Source of the DNA: Desulforhopalus sp.
GTDB lineage: Bacteria > Desulfobacterota > Desulfobulbia > Desulfobulbales > Desulfocapsaceae
Assembly: GCA_030247675.1 (NCBI GenBank)
Contig: JAOTRX010000002.1
Coordinates: forward strand, 1,364,001-1,428,000
Direction: 5' to 3'
Length of the DNA: 64,000 nucleotides
Positions 18,998 through 26,737 of this stretch are shown piece after piece. Every line of letters starts with the position of its first letter. The stretch's first letter is position 1. The notes below the pieces were generated by a model, which saw only the letters and a list, made by a program, of their open reading frames with translations, did no database searches and was not told where the DNA came from. The translations under genes and the position numbers were made by a program.

Positions 18998-19348
18998 ATG
19001 AAGAAGATTCTTTTGGCCCTGTTGTTCACCGTACTGCTGGCAGGTTCGGCCTTTGCCGGTGATCAGGATTTCACCCTGGTCAATCATACCGGCGTGGAAA
19101 TCCATGAGTTGTATGTCAGTCCTGCGAAGATGGACGATTGGGGGGAGGATGTGCTGACGGTGGATACCCTGCCTGATGGTGAAGAGGTGGAGATCCAGTT
19201 TGGCCGCAAGGAAAAAGCTGCCTATTGGGACATCAAGGTGGTTGATCAAGCCGGCGACTCGCTCGAATGGCCGCGTTTGAAGCTTACCGAGATCTCAACC
19301 GTAACCCTTGCCTTTGAAAAAGGACAACCGGTAGCGACCTACGAGTAA
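18998..19348 (+). CDS. Small periplasmic beta-rich protein, unknown function
   Basis: 116 residues with AAGGAG upstream of the ATG at 18998. Clear Sec signal peptide (MKKILLALLFTVLLAGSAFA, cleavage after AFA). The mature part, about 96 residues, begins GDQDFTLVNHTGVEIHELYV. It has conserved-looking aspartate and tryptophan positions (DDWGEDVL, LPDGEEVEIQF, AAYWDIKVVD). I have seen such proteins only as hypothetical, sometimes misnamed argininosuccinate lyase. A long hairpin follows the gene. No linked partner. Confidence 0.75.
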   Translation: MKKILLALLFTVLLAGSAFAGDQDFTLVNHTGVEIHELYVSPAKMDDWGEDVLTVDTLPDGEEVEIQFGRKEKAAYWDIKVVDQAGDSLEWPRLKLTEISTVTLAFEKGQPVATYE

Positions 19349-19399
19349 GTCGGCGGAGCCTTTATATTGGTAGAATGACTTTGTTCTGACCCTCATTAT

Positions 19400-19454
19400 C
19401 CTGCGCATTCACCGGACAGATCCGAACTGCAATCCTGTTTGGTGAATGCGCAGG
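19400..19454. terminator. Long inverted repeat between convergent genes
   Basis: CCTGCGCATTCACC (19400-19413) and GGTGAATGCGCAGG (19441-19454) are a perfect 14-bp stem, extendable inward by six bases with G-T pairs (GGACAG/CTGTTT), loop about 15 bases. It sits between the rightward secreted-protein gene and the leftward DJ-1 gene and could terminate both. Confidence 0.55.
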
Positions 19455-19479
19455 TGAGACGGGTTTTAGAGAATAGGCC

Positions 19480-20067
19480 TTAAGGCTTTATCTCAGTGCC
19501 CAGCACCTTGAGGAATTTGGCGATCCATTCCGGATGGGCAGGCCAGGCGGGGGCGGTGACCAGGTTGCCGTCCACATGGGCATTGGAGAAGGTGTCGTTA
19601 TTGGCGACCCAGGTGCCGCCGGCGACCGCCACATCCGGGCCGCAGGCGGGATAGGCAGCACATTGCTTGCCGGCAAGCACTCCCGCTGCCACCAGGATCT
19701 GCGGGCCGTGGCAGATGGCCGCAATCGGTTTTTTGGCCTTGTGGAAACCCTGGACCAGTTCAATAACCTTCGGATTGAGGCGCAGATATTCGGGGGCGCG
19801 GCCGCCGGGGATCACCAGGGCGTCAAAGTCGGCAGCGGAAACAGCAGCGAAATCGGCGGTTATCATGAAATTGTGACCAGGCTTCTCGGAATAGGTCTGA
19901 TCACCTTCAAAATCGTGAATAGCAGTTTTCACCGTATCACCCGGTTTTTTATCCGGGCAGACGCTATCGACTTTGTGGCCGACCATAAGGAGCATCTGGA
20001 ACGGTACCATTGCCTCGTAATCTTCAACAAAATCACCTACCAACATTAAAATCTTCTTTGTTGCCAT
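19480..20067 (-). CDS. DJ-1/PfpI family protein
   Basis: 195 residues, GGAGGGG upstream of the ATG. Class I glutamine-amidotransferase-like fold with nucleophile elbow AAICHGPQ (C119, H120) and the conserved early acid E15 ([10 protein letters not shown]). The central [10 protein letters not shown] and C-terminal [20 protein letters not shown] segments are typical. Members include intracellular protease-like, deglycase-like and chaperone proteins; which activity applies cannot be read from sequence. Stands alone, followed downstream by a bidirectional hairpin and upstream by three tandem repeat copies. Confidence 0.92.
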   Translation of the reverse strand: MATKKILMLVGDFVEDYEAMVPFQMLLMVGHKVDSVCPDKKPGDTVKTAIHDFEGDQTYSEKPGHNFMITADFAAVSAADFDALVIPGGRAPEYLRLNPKVIELVQGFHKAKKPIAAICHGPQILVAAGVLAGKQCAAYPACGPDVAVAGGTWVANNDTFSNAHVDGNLVTAPAWPAHPEWIAKFLKVLGTEIKP

Positions 20068-20130
20068 CGTTTCCCCTCCTGTTGAATTGATTGTATTAAT
20101 ACTGCACGGTAGCGAGCGCTACTCAGATGA

Positions 20131-20297
20131 TAAAGCTGAATTGAGCAGCTTGTCTTCTCAAACGAAACGTATGCCCTTGCGGTATATAGCTGAGTTGAGC
20201 AGCGTTACCTGCTCAAACGAAACTTATGCCCTTGCGGTATATAGCTGAGTTGAGCAGTTTTACCTGCTCAAACGAAACTTATGCCCTTGCGGTACAA
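20131..20297 (+). repeat. Dispersed hairpin repeat, three tandem copies (5a-5c)
   Basis: Units begin at 20134, 20188 and 20243, period 54-55 bases. Each has the stem near TTGAGCAG/CTGCTCAA and the tail GAAAC[GT]TATGCCCTTGCGG. Copies b and c are closest to each other (loop GTTAC or TTTAC; tail GAAACTTATG), which suggests local amplification. No gene is present in 20068-20389. Confidence 0.88.
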
Positions 20298-20389
20298 TAA
20301 GAACAGTTCGGTAGTCGGCAACCGGGATTTCACACTGTGCGTCTTAGCAAGTGTCCCGCCAAGGCAACACCCCGTGACCGGATGAAAAC

Positions 20390-20740
20390 TCAAATGAGCT
20401 CTTGCCGGTGTTTTTTACTGAGCGTTCCCACCACCAGCCGATAGGATTCACCCGCCAGGTCAAGAATCATTTCCTCCGGCACCTCGCCGGTCAGCGAGAT
20501 AGTGACCCAGTGCTTCTTGTTCATATAGTAGCCCGGGACGATAGAGGCAAACTGGTCAACCAGATTGGCCGCATCGACCGGATCGCATTTCAGCGTCACC
20601 CGCGGCGTCTCCTCGCCCTGCGACTCCAGGGCGAACATCTTGCCCATTACCTTGAAAACCAGTGCCTCCGGCCCGAAAGGGAAACTTCGTTCCGCGGCTT
20701 TAAAGCTTTCTAGAAACTTCTCCAGTGTGTTTGTATCCAT
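20390..20740 (-). CDS. MmcQ/YjbR family protein
   Basis: 116 residues of the MmcQ/YjbR fold, a double-wing DNA-binding-like domain of unknown role. Visible family features: AAERSFPFGPEALVFKVMGK at 15-34, ALESQGEETPRVTLKCDP, the PGYYMNKKHWVTISL block with the conserved N-K-x-HW, and a C-terminal LAGESYRLVV helix. Ribosome site is weak (AAAAGG). Located 38 bases upstream of the VapC stop on the same strand but probably independent. Confidence 0.88.
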   Translation of the reverse strand: MDTNTLEKFLESFKAAERSFPFGPEALVFKVMGKMFALESQGEETPRVTLKCDPVDAANLVDQFASIVPGYYMNKKHWVTISLTGEVPEEMILDLAGESYRLVVGTLSKKHRQELI

Positions 20741-20778
20741 TCCGGCCTTTTCATGTAATGTTGGTTGTTGCCCACCAG

Positions 20779-21192
20779 TCAGGGGTTTTCAGTTTCGTCG
20801 TGGCAATAGCGCAGCAGCAAGCCCTCGACATTGGAAAAATGTTTATCCAGTGTGTAGAGTGGCAGCCCATGCTGAAATGCCACCGCTGCGATCCAGATAT
20901 CATTGGTAGGGATGGGGGTGCCGGAGAGTCTCAACTGGTTGAGAATGGCGCAATAATACTCCGCGGTGTATTCATCGACGGCGTAAAGAGACACCCGTGG
21001 TGAGTCGAGAAAAATCCCGAGCTCATTACGGTTTTCCTTTTCTTTGCTGCCACCCTTAAAACCGGAGAAGAGTTCACCGATGGAAATAACGCTGATCCCG
21101 ATATGGACAGCTTTGCGCAGCACCTCAACTGCCCTCGAATCACCCCGCATGGCATAGGAGTAAATGTTGGTATCTATAAGAATTTTGTTCAT
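20779..21192 (-). CDS. vapC: PIN-domain toxin VapC
   Basis: 137 residues from the ATG at 21190-21192. PIN-fold RNase with the expected acidic cluster: D7 (ILIDTNIYSYA), E40 (ISVISIGELFSG), D98 (PIPTNDIWIAA) and D116 (LYTLDKHF). The start overlaps the antitoxin stop by four bases (ATGA), giving coupled translation. Toxicity would come from cleavage of tRNA or other structured RNA, as in other VapCs. Confidence 0.92.
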   Translation of the reverse strand: MNKILIDTNIYSYAMRGDSRAVEVLRKAVHIGISVISIGELFSGFKGGSKEKENRNELGIFLDSPRVSLYAVDEYTAEYYCAILNQLRLSGTPIPTNDIWIAAVAFQHGLPLYTLDKHFSNVEGLLLRYCHDETENP

Positions 21193-21449
21193 TTCCACAG
21201 CTCTTCGTCTATGTGCCGCTCGTTGGCGATCTTGCCCTGGATACGGTGAAAATCCTCCTCCGACCATTTACCAAACAGCTTGTCCAAATCATGCCATTCT
21301 TGGGTGAAGCGTTTTTCCTTATGCATCCCCACCTGCTTCTTGATGATATCGAGAACAAACTGATTGATGCTTTTATGTTCCAAAGAAGCCGCTTCCTTTA
21401 GTAATGCTGATAGATTCTCGTCAACTCCGCGGATAGATAGTGATCCCAT
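21189..21449 (-). CDS. vapB: VapB-type ribbon-helix-helix antitoxin
   Basis: 86 residues with AGGAGACGG just upstream. N-terminal DNA-binding part MGSLSIRGVDENLSALLKEA then KSINQFVLDIIKKQVG is a ribbon-helix-helix/FitA-like fold. The C-terminal tail (RFTQEWHDLDKLFGKWSEED) would wrap the toxin. Antitoxin-first order and the ATGA overlap are typical of VapBC. A palindrome overlaps the promoter -10 box. Confidence 0.88.
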   Translation of the reverse strand: MGSLSIRGVDENLSALLKEAASLEHKSINQFVLDIIKKQVGMHKEKRFTQEWHDLDKLFGKWSEEDFHRIQGKIANERHIDEELWK

Positions 21450-21488
21450 GTCCGTCTCCTTGTGTGCAATAAATGCCTTCGTTATGAT

Positions 21489-21521
21489 TGCATTTTATGC
21501 ATTCATATACGATCTTGTCAA
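21489..21521 (-). promoter_or_regulatory. vapBC promoter with palindrome over the -10 box
   Basis: Minus strand TTGACA (21516-21521), 18 bases, TAAAAT (21492-21497). TGCATTTTATGCA (21489-21501), arms TGCAT/ATGCA, covers the -10 box and is a likely VapBC operator. Confidence 0.5.
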
Positions 21522-21583
21522 GAGTCAAAAGGTCTGCTCGCAAACACCGAGGTCGCAAGTACCCAATTACCCGTGTCATTTCG

Positions 21584-21712
21584 GCGTCTCCTTAAAACTA
21601 TCCACTACTATCGTCAGAAAATCACAGACAGGCGGGTCTGGGCCATGAGCGTCGGTCAGATTGCGGTGACGCCGACGTCTTTCATGACGATGCCATGGAA
21701 GATGCCCAAGTT
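21584..21712 (-). pseudogene. Remnant of ABC-2 permease C-terminus
   Basis: Base-level similarity to the 3' end of the intact permease gene at 25599-25730, in the same orientation. The last residues read FLTIVVDSFKETPK against FLTVAVGRFKKTLK, and the TCACCCCGACATCCTTCATA segment has a close counterpart. Nothing upstream continues the gene. With the remnant at 23013-23112 it marks a decayed second copy of the permease pair. Confidence 0.65.
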
Positions 21713-21834
21713 GCCAATGGCAAATCAGAAATGTGCGAAAAATGACAATGAAAAGCATACCACCCATCCACGCAGTTTATTCTTGTCATGGGCGGCTGTA
21801 TTTGTTAGGTAAAAGCGAGGGCAGTGCAGGAAGG

Positions 21835-22032
21835 TTAGTAGATCTTCACCGATTCGACACGGTCGAAATTGATTCGGTTCCGTTTTGTTGGGGGTGTTCC
21901 GATGACGAAACCGGTATCGGAAATGTGTGTGATCCAGCCTCTGGCCGACTGACTGTTGGTCAGGGTAATGGTGACGAAGCGGTAATTGTACATGGCATCA
22001 GAGAGCACGGGGAAGCTTTTTTGAGTTGTCAT
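21835..22032 (-). CDS. Small protein of unknown function
   Basis: 65 residues, ATG with GAGGGA six bases upstream. Reads MTTQKSFPVLSDAMYNYRFV, then VTITLTNSQSARGWITHISD and an NRINFDRVESVKIY ending. Beta-strand pattern of about five strands, reminiscent of small Sm-like or SH3-like folds (weak inference). It lies between the permease remnant and the first RAYT element. The nearby bases have no family I can name. Confidence 0.5.
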   Translation of the reverse strand: MTTQKSFPVLSDAMYNYRFVTITLTNSQSARGWITHISDTGFVIGTPPTKRNRINFDRVESVKIY

Positions 22033-22252
22033 GATATCCCTCGTATTTTGTCTTTTTGACTTGGTTGCTCATGTTGCGATCGGGAAGAACCTTCGGTGGG
22101 GCGATGTTCTCCTCTTGCTTGTATGTAGCTTTATATCGGTGAATGGTTCATTTTAATTAAGAGTGATTCTCAAAATTGCTTGGCTGTGCTAAGAAATCGG
22201 CAACTTTTGGTAAACATGAAAAATGGGCGGTGTTTTTGAGTGAACCACGTTA

Positions 22253-23009
22253 TTCCGGGGACAGTATATTTAACCCTTAGTAAGGGGTGGTGGCATGGTG
22301 TTTTTCTTAGGCCCAGGTTTTTGCGGACTTAAAATTCTTTTGAGGGCAATTTCCATTTGTTCCATAAACCCCTCCCTTCCCAAAGGTCGACCTGTTCGCT
22401 CATGACGGTGAATCACATCGACTTCATTTTGCGGTGTAAGCATTAAAAAATTGCGCCAATCGGGAACCAACTCAAGCAGAGGCATGACTTTTACCAGTTG
22501 ATCGTCCTCTCCAGCGAGATGGGCGCGAGCACTGCTCCATCGGTAATCCTCGGGGTTTTGCACAAGTTTTGCAGCAACCGGGTTCATTTCAATGTATCGG
22601 GCCGTTGCCAAGAGATACGATTCATCCATGGGATACGAGGCAAATCGTTCCTGCCACAGATGTCCTCGCCATTTCTCACGAAAATTGATCAGCCGGGTGT
22701 AGCGGCGATGGGCTTCCCCGATAGCACGTGCCAGGCCGTCCTCATTTTGCGGTACGGCGATAAGGTGAATATGGTTCGGCATCAGGCACCAGGCCCAGAT
22801 CTCGACATGATACACGCTGCACCACTGTGTCATCAGTTCGATATACGCCTGGTAGTCGTCGTCGCAGAAAAATGTCTGCTGACGACGGTTGCCACGCTGG
22901 GTGATATGATGTGGATAGCCAGGGGCTACTGCACGCGCTATTCTTGCCATGTTTAGGGTATATCAAAATGAGGCAATTATTGTCAATGATAAGTATACTG
23001 TCCCCGGAA
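22253..23009. mobile_element. RAYT element 1 (757 bp)
   Basis: Bounded by perfect 16-bp inverted ends TTCCGGGGACAGTATA (22253-22268) and TATACTGTCCCCGGAA (22994-23009), with a single leftward transposase gene inside. Same length, to the base, as element 2. Its right end lies about 4 bases from the permease remnant at 23013. Confidence 0.85.
22270..22950 (-). CDS. REP-associated tyrosine transposase (RAYT), copy 1
   Basis: 226 residues of the Y1/HUH transposase group (TnpA_REP, PF01797-type). HUH motif at H60/H62 (CLMPNHIHLIAVP), catalytic tyrosine candidate Y119 (LATARYIEMNPVAA), N-terminal PHHITQRGNRRQ and GHLWQERF signature all present. Such enzymes nick single-stranded hairpin DNA and spread REP-type palindromes. 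The protein differs from copy 2 at seven positions, all conservative or in the C-terminal half or loops. It appears intact and could be active. No strong ribosome site is seen. Confidence 0.95.
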   Translation of the reverse strand: MARIARAVAPGYPHHITQRGNRRQQTFFCDDDYQAYIELMTQWCSVYHVEIWAWCLMPNHIHLIAVPQNEDGLARAIGEAHRRYTRLINFREKWRGHLWQERFASYPMDESYLLATARYIEMNPVAAKLVQNPEDYRWSSARAHLAGEDDQLVKVMPLLELVPDWRNFLMLTPQNEVDVIHRHERTGRPLGREGFMEQMEIALKRILSPQKPGPKKNTMPPPLTKG

Positions 23010-23012
23010 CTC

Positions 23013-23112
23013 GGAACCGTGACTGGTCCCAGACGGCGGTGGGTACATTGCGCAGATCAAGGGTCAGAGCGTAGCCGTAGAGGAGGATGAGGAGCAGCGG
23101 GATGGCCAGGGC
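23013..23112 (-). pseudogene. Remnant of ABC-2 permease N-terminus
   Basis: About 100 bases closely matching 27698-27800, inside the N-terminal coding region of the intact ybhS-like gene, same strand. It would encode IPLL-LLYGYALTLDL-like sequence. It abuts RAYT element 1. The remaining 23113-23386 shows no convincing gene. Confidence 0.75.
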
Positions 23113-23386
23113 GGTACAGGAGGCAAGATAGGTATTTATACCTATTGAGAAAGTAGTTGGAATTTGTTAGACATTCGCAGAATTCCGCATATAGGAGCAT
23201 TTAAAAATGCTATGGCGTTCGGAGCAAGCATTTGCCTGTCTCTTTTGATACTAGCTGGTTGTTGTCTGTTATCCATGGCTCTGTTGTTTTGTTAGCATTC
23301 TGCTGTTGGTCAACAACAGCTTGGCCTTTCTCAGCGGTGGGCGCGACTTCTGTGAGAACGAGGCCTTAATTAGCGGAGATTTCTAC

Positions 23387-24214
23387 ATGAATTACAAGAT
23401 GAAAAACCACTTATTGAGCGTTTCGTTTTTCCTTTTTACGATTACCGTTTTGAACGGTTGCGCGTTACTCGGCCTTGGAAATTCGGCGAGTTGGAAGGAA
23501 GAGGTCTTACAAAACGATGGCAGCAAAATTATTATTGAGCGTTCCCAAAGCTATGGGGGAAGGCACGAGATTGGTCAATCTTCACCAATTAATGAGCATG
23601 TAATTTCATTTACTCTGCCGGGTTCAGTTAGGGTCGTTACTTGGAAGAGTGAATACAGCCAGGATGTTGGGCGAGCCAATTTTAAATTGCTGGCTTTACA
23701 TGTTTTATATGATACGCCCTATGTCGTAACCGTTCCAAACCTTTGCCTTTCTTATAACAAATGGGGCCGGCCAAACCCGCCTTATGTGTTTTTCAAATAC
23801 GATGGGTCAGTATGGCAAAGGATTCCGCTGGAAGAGTTCCCAGCCGAGCTTAAAGATATCAATGTAACAATTGAAACAAAAGGTGAAGAGGAGGTGCTGG
23901 TCAAGCAAGGACTGGTGCCTGCTGAGATGGTTAAAAAATTGAATCGAATTTTACAACAACCAGAATATCAGACTATTCGACGGGAGCCAGTGCCTGTAAA
24001 AAAGACATATAAGAGCTCAATTGTGAGTTGCCCGGAAATGATTTCTAATGGAAAAGACGGCTGGGTTGGATTCAACGTTAGCTCCATGAATTCTTATGAA
24101 GAATGTATCAAGGTCTGTAAGTTCCATAAACTTGAGAAACAGGTTTGTCCATGTGACAATCTGCGCAAAACAAAACCTGTGTATTCGGGGGACAGTATAT
24201 CTAACCCTTGGTAA
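23387..24214 (+). CDS. Lipoprotein of unknown function, C-terminus replaced by RAYT element 2
   Basis: 275 residues from the ATG at 23387, preceded by GGAG at spacing 8. Lipoprotein signal (KNHLLSVSFFLFTITVLNGC, lipobox LNGC). The mature part is beta-rich with an NEHVISFTLPG strand, a WKSEYSQDVGRANFKLLALH block and a Cys-containing tail (SIVSCPEM, ECIKVCKFHKLEKQVCPC). The final residues SGDSISNPW and the stop codon are encoded by the left end of RAYT element 2, so the natural C-terminus is gone. Orientation is opposite to the transposase gene, with which it overlaps by 14 bases. Function unknown. Confidence 0.7.
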   Translation: MNYKMKNHLLSVSFFLFTITVLNGCALLGLGNSASWKEEVLQNDGSKIIIERSQSYGGRHEIGQSSPINEHVISFTLPGSVRVVTWKSEYSQDVGRANFKLLALHVLYDTPYVVTVPNLCLSYNKWGRPNPPYVFFKYDGSVWQRIPLEEFPAELKDINVTIETKGEEEVLVKQGLVPAEMVKKLNRILQQPEYQTIRREPVPVKKTYKSSIVSCPEMISNGKDGWVGFNVSSMNSYEECIKVCKFHKLEKQVCPCDNLRKTKPVYSGDSISNPW

Positions 24215-24940
24215 GGGGCGGTGGCATGGTGTTTTTCTTAGGCCCAGGTTTTTGCGGACTTAAAATTCTTTTGAGGGCAATTTCCATTTGTTCCATAAAA
24301 CCCTCCCTTCCCAACGGTCGACCTGTCCGCTCATGACGGTGAATCCCATCGACTTCATTTTGCGGTGTAAGCATTAAAAAATTGCGCCAATCGGGAACCA
24401 ACTCGAGCAGAGGCATGGCTTTTACCAGTTGATCGTCCTCTCCAGCGAGATGGGTGCGAGCACTGCTCCATCGGTAATCCTCGGGGTTTTGCACAAGTTT
24501 TGCAGCAACCGGGTTCATTTCAATATATCGGGCTGTTGCCAAGAGATACGATTCATCCATGGGATACGAGGAAAATCGTTCTTGCCACAGATGTCCTCGC
24601 CATTTCTCACGAAAATTGATCAGCCGGGTGTAGCGGCGATGGGCTTCCTCGATAGCACGTGCCAGGCCGTCCTCATTTTGCGGTACGGCGATAAGGTGAA
24701 CGTGATTCGGCATCAGGCACCAGGCCCAGATCTCGACATGATACACGCTGCACCATTGTGTCATCAGTTCGATATACGCCAGGTAATCGTCGTCGCAGAA
24801 AAAAGTCTGCTGACGACGGTTGCCACGCTGGGTGATATGATGTGGATAGCCAGGGGCTACTGCACGCGCTATTCTTGCCATGTTTAGGGTATATCAAAAT
24901 GAGGCAATTATTGTCAATGATAAGTATACTGTCCCCGGAA
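24184..24940. mobile_element. RAYT element 2 (757 bp)
   Basis: Left end TTCGGGGGACAGTATA (24184-24199, one mismatch to element 1) and right end TATACTGTCCCCGGAA (24925-24940). Inserted in the 3' part of the lipoprotein gene. The right end runs into a tandem array of its own terminal motif. Confidence 0.85.
24201..24881 (-). CDS. REP-associated tyrosine transposase (RAYT), copy 2
   Basis: 226 residues, 219 identical to copy 1. HUH motif reads NHVHL instead of NHIHL, catalytic region ATARYIEMNPV unchanged. Differences (Q/L, I/V, G/E, A/S, A/T, V/A, V/G) are few and the frame is intact, so duplication is recent. Its stop codon region overlaps the end of the lipoprotein gene on the other strand. 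Confidence 0.95.
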   Translation of the reverse strand: MARIARAVAPGYPHHITQRGNRRQQTFFCDDDYLAYIELMTQWCSVYHVEIWAWCLMPNHVHLIAVPQNEDGLARAIEEAHRRYTRLINFREKWRGHLWQERFSSYPMDESYLLATARYIEMNPVAAKLVQNPEDYRWSSARTHLAGEDDQLVKAMPLLELVPDWRNFLMLTPQNEVDGIHRHERTGRPLGREGFMEQMEIALKRILSPQKPGPKKNTMPPPLTKG

Positions 24941-25003
24941 CTTGGGACTGTCCCCGGAACTTGGGACTGTCCCCGGAACTTGGGACTGTCCCCGGAACTT
25001 GCG
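24928..25003 (+). repeat. Four tandem 19-bp copies of the RAYT right end
   Basis: Unit ACTGTCCCCGGAACTTGGG at 24928, 24947, 24966 and 24985 (last copy ends TTGCG). The first overlaps the element's right terminus. Further partial GTCCCCGGAACT and CGGAACTC pieces continue to about 25040. Element 1 has a single copy at the same place. Confidence 0.9.
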
Positions 25004-25071
25004 GAACTCTGTGGTCCCCGGAACTCTTCGGAACTCCCGGATCTCCGGACAGCGGGACTGAAGAACTCAAT

Positions 25072-25512
25072 TTATTCATCGCCTTCCATTCCTCCCCATG
25101 TGAAAGGTTCTATGTTAAATTGATCCTTTAGTTCCTCGATAGATTGTTTTGTTTCAGCTCGGGAGTCAATCTCCAGAAATCCATCTTTATTAATAAATAA
25201 TCCGACAGCAAAGGCACCACTATTTTTTCGGTATAGAACTAAGACCAGTTTTCTCCCTTCTTTATTAATTCCACTAAGGATAATAGGCTTTGTTTTTATA
25301 GCTGCATCAACTTCTGTAGGTCTTGGTGGGTTTTTAAAGCATTCTATCAAAGCTCCCTGCGCATATTTTTCTGCCGTAACTGCATTAAATTCAAACCCAG
25401 AAGCATTGTCAGACACAGCATCCTGAGTGAGAAAAGTTAAAAATAGAAAACACAAAGACATCAACCAAATTCTAACCCCCTTGCCATGCCAATTTTCCAT
25501 TGAATTTAACAT
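25072..25512 (-). CDS. Secreted protein of unknown function
   Basis: 146 residues, ATG at 25512 preceded by AAGGTG at spacing about 7. A signal peptide is likely (GVRIWLMSLCFLFLTFLTQD, cut near the AVSDNASG segment). The mature part has an EKYAQGALIECFKNPPRP segment, two beta strands KLVLVLYRKNSGAFAVGLFI, and a C-terminal helix followed by FTWGGMEGDE. The strand-turn KDGFLEIDSRAETKQS is typical of small globular periplasmic proteins. I do not recognise the family. It lies between the RAYT tandem array and the exporter operon. Confidence 0.65.
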   Translation of the reverse strand: MLNSMENWHGKGVRIWLMSLCFLFLTFLTQDAVSDNASGFEFNAVTAEKYAQGALIECFKNPPRPTEVDAAIKTKPIILSGINKEGRKLVLVLYRKNSGAFAVGLFINKDGFLEIDSRAETKQSIEELKDQFNIEPFTWGGMEGDE

Positions 25513-25598
25513 TTTTTCACCTTCGTATTCTGGGGGCCGTTTATCTTCTCTGCAAGGAGAAATCCACTGGTTCTGGGAACAGTATTTCTATCACTTCG

Positions 25599-26732
25599 CT
25601 ACTTCAACGTCTTCTTAAACCTCCCCACTGCAACCGTTAGAAAAGTCACGGTCAAACCGGCCTGGATGAGGATCGCCGGCCAGAGGGCGGTCACCCCGAC
25701 ATCCTTCATAACGATGCCGCGGAGGATCTCCAGGTACCAGCGCATCGGATTGCCGAAGGTAGCGATGCGGATCGACTCGGGCATATTGGTGACCGGAAAG
25801 AGAAAGCCGCTGAGCATGACCGAGGGCATGAGCACGAGGAAGCTGGTGAGCAGGGCTTGCTGCTGGGTATGGGCGCTGCCGCTGATGATCAGGGCGATGC
25901 CCATATTGCCGGCGAGGTAGACGCCGGTGAGTCCGTAGAGCAGCAGCAGGCTGCCGCGGACATGGACGCCGAAGACCAGATAGGCGACGATCAGCATAAA
26001 GGTCATGGAGATATAGCCGGTGATCATATAGGGGATGGTCTTGCCGAGGATGAACTCGGTGCGGCGGATCGGCGTCACCATGACCTGCTCGATGGTGCCG
26101 ATCTCCTTTTCCCGGACGATGCCGATGCTGGTCAGCAGCAGGCTGAAGATAAAGAGCATGGTGGCGATCAGCGACGGCACGTAATAGTAATGGCTTTCCT
26201 GGTTGGGGTTGTACCAGGCGCGGCTAACCGTGTCGATCTGTACCGGCGGGTCGATGCCCTTCCTGGCCAGACGCTTTTTCTGGATCCGGTCGTTGTAGTC
26301 GGTAAGGATATAGCCTGCATAGCCCTGGACGATAGCGGTGCTGTTACTGTCGGTGCCGTCGGTGAGGAGCTGGACCTTTGCTGTCTGGCCGTTGTACAGA
26401 TCCTTGCTGAACCTCGCCGGGATGTGCAGCACCGCCCGTGCCTCGGCGCGATCGAGGATGGGGGTGATCTCGTCCTGACCGGTCAAGGTCGCTGAGATGC
26501 GGAAATATTTGCCGGCGGTAAAGGCGCTGATGAACTCCCGCGAGGCCGGCGTCTTGTCCATATCGAGGACCGCCATGCGGATATTGTTGACGTCGGTGGT
26601 CAGGGCAAAGGCCATGACGGTCATCTGGATAACCGGCGTGCCGAAGATCACCACCCGCATCCGCGGATCGCGGAGCATCTGCAGGAATTCCTTGACCAGC
26701 ATGCACAACAGGCGTCGCCACATCGCTTCCAT
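25599..26732 (-). CDS. ybhR: ABC-2 type permease, YbhR-like
   Basis: 377-residue inner-membrane permease. N-terminal helix (RVVIFGTPVIQMTVMAFALT), a long periplasmic domain (residues about 45-180), then a five-helix ABC-2 core with the conserved IGTIEQVMVTPIRRTEFILG coupling helix and an FGNPMRWYLEILRGI segment before the last helices. Fifth gene of a cecR-ybhG-ybhF-ybhS-ybhR order as in E. coli. It starts 5 bases after the ybhS stop. Pairs with YbhS to form the exporter channel. The gene symbol rests on synteny and length. Confidence 0.88.
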   Translation of the reverse strand: MEAMWRRLLCMLVKEFLQMLRDPRMRVVIFGTPVIQMTVMAFALTTDVNNIRMAVLDMDKTPASREFISAFTAGKYFRISATLTGQDEITPILDRAEARAVLHIPARFSKDLYNGQTAKVQLLTDGTDSNSTAIVQGYAGYILTDYNDRIQKKRLARKGIDPPVQIDTVSRAWYNPNQESHYYYVPSLIATMLFIFSLLLTSIGIVREKEIGTIEQVMVTPIRRTEFILGKTIPYMITGYISMTFMLIVAYLVFGVHVRGSLLLLYGLTGVYLAGNMGIALIISGSAHTQQQALLTSFLVLMPSVMLSGFLFPVTNMPESIRIATFGNPMRWYLEILRGIVMKDVGVTALWPAILIQAGLTVTFLTVAVGRFKKTLK

Positions 26733-26737
26733 GGTCG

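Noticed and set aside
23212..23295. 27-residue hydrophobic frame (MAFGASICLSLLILAGCCLL...) with AGGAG 13 bases upstream
   Set aside because: The spacing is poor and the length too short to support; it could be a small hydrophobic peptide but nothing else backs it.
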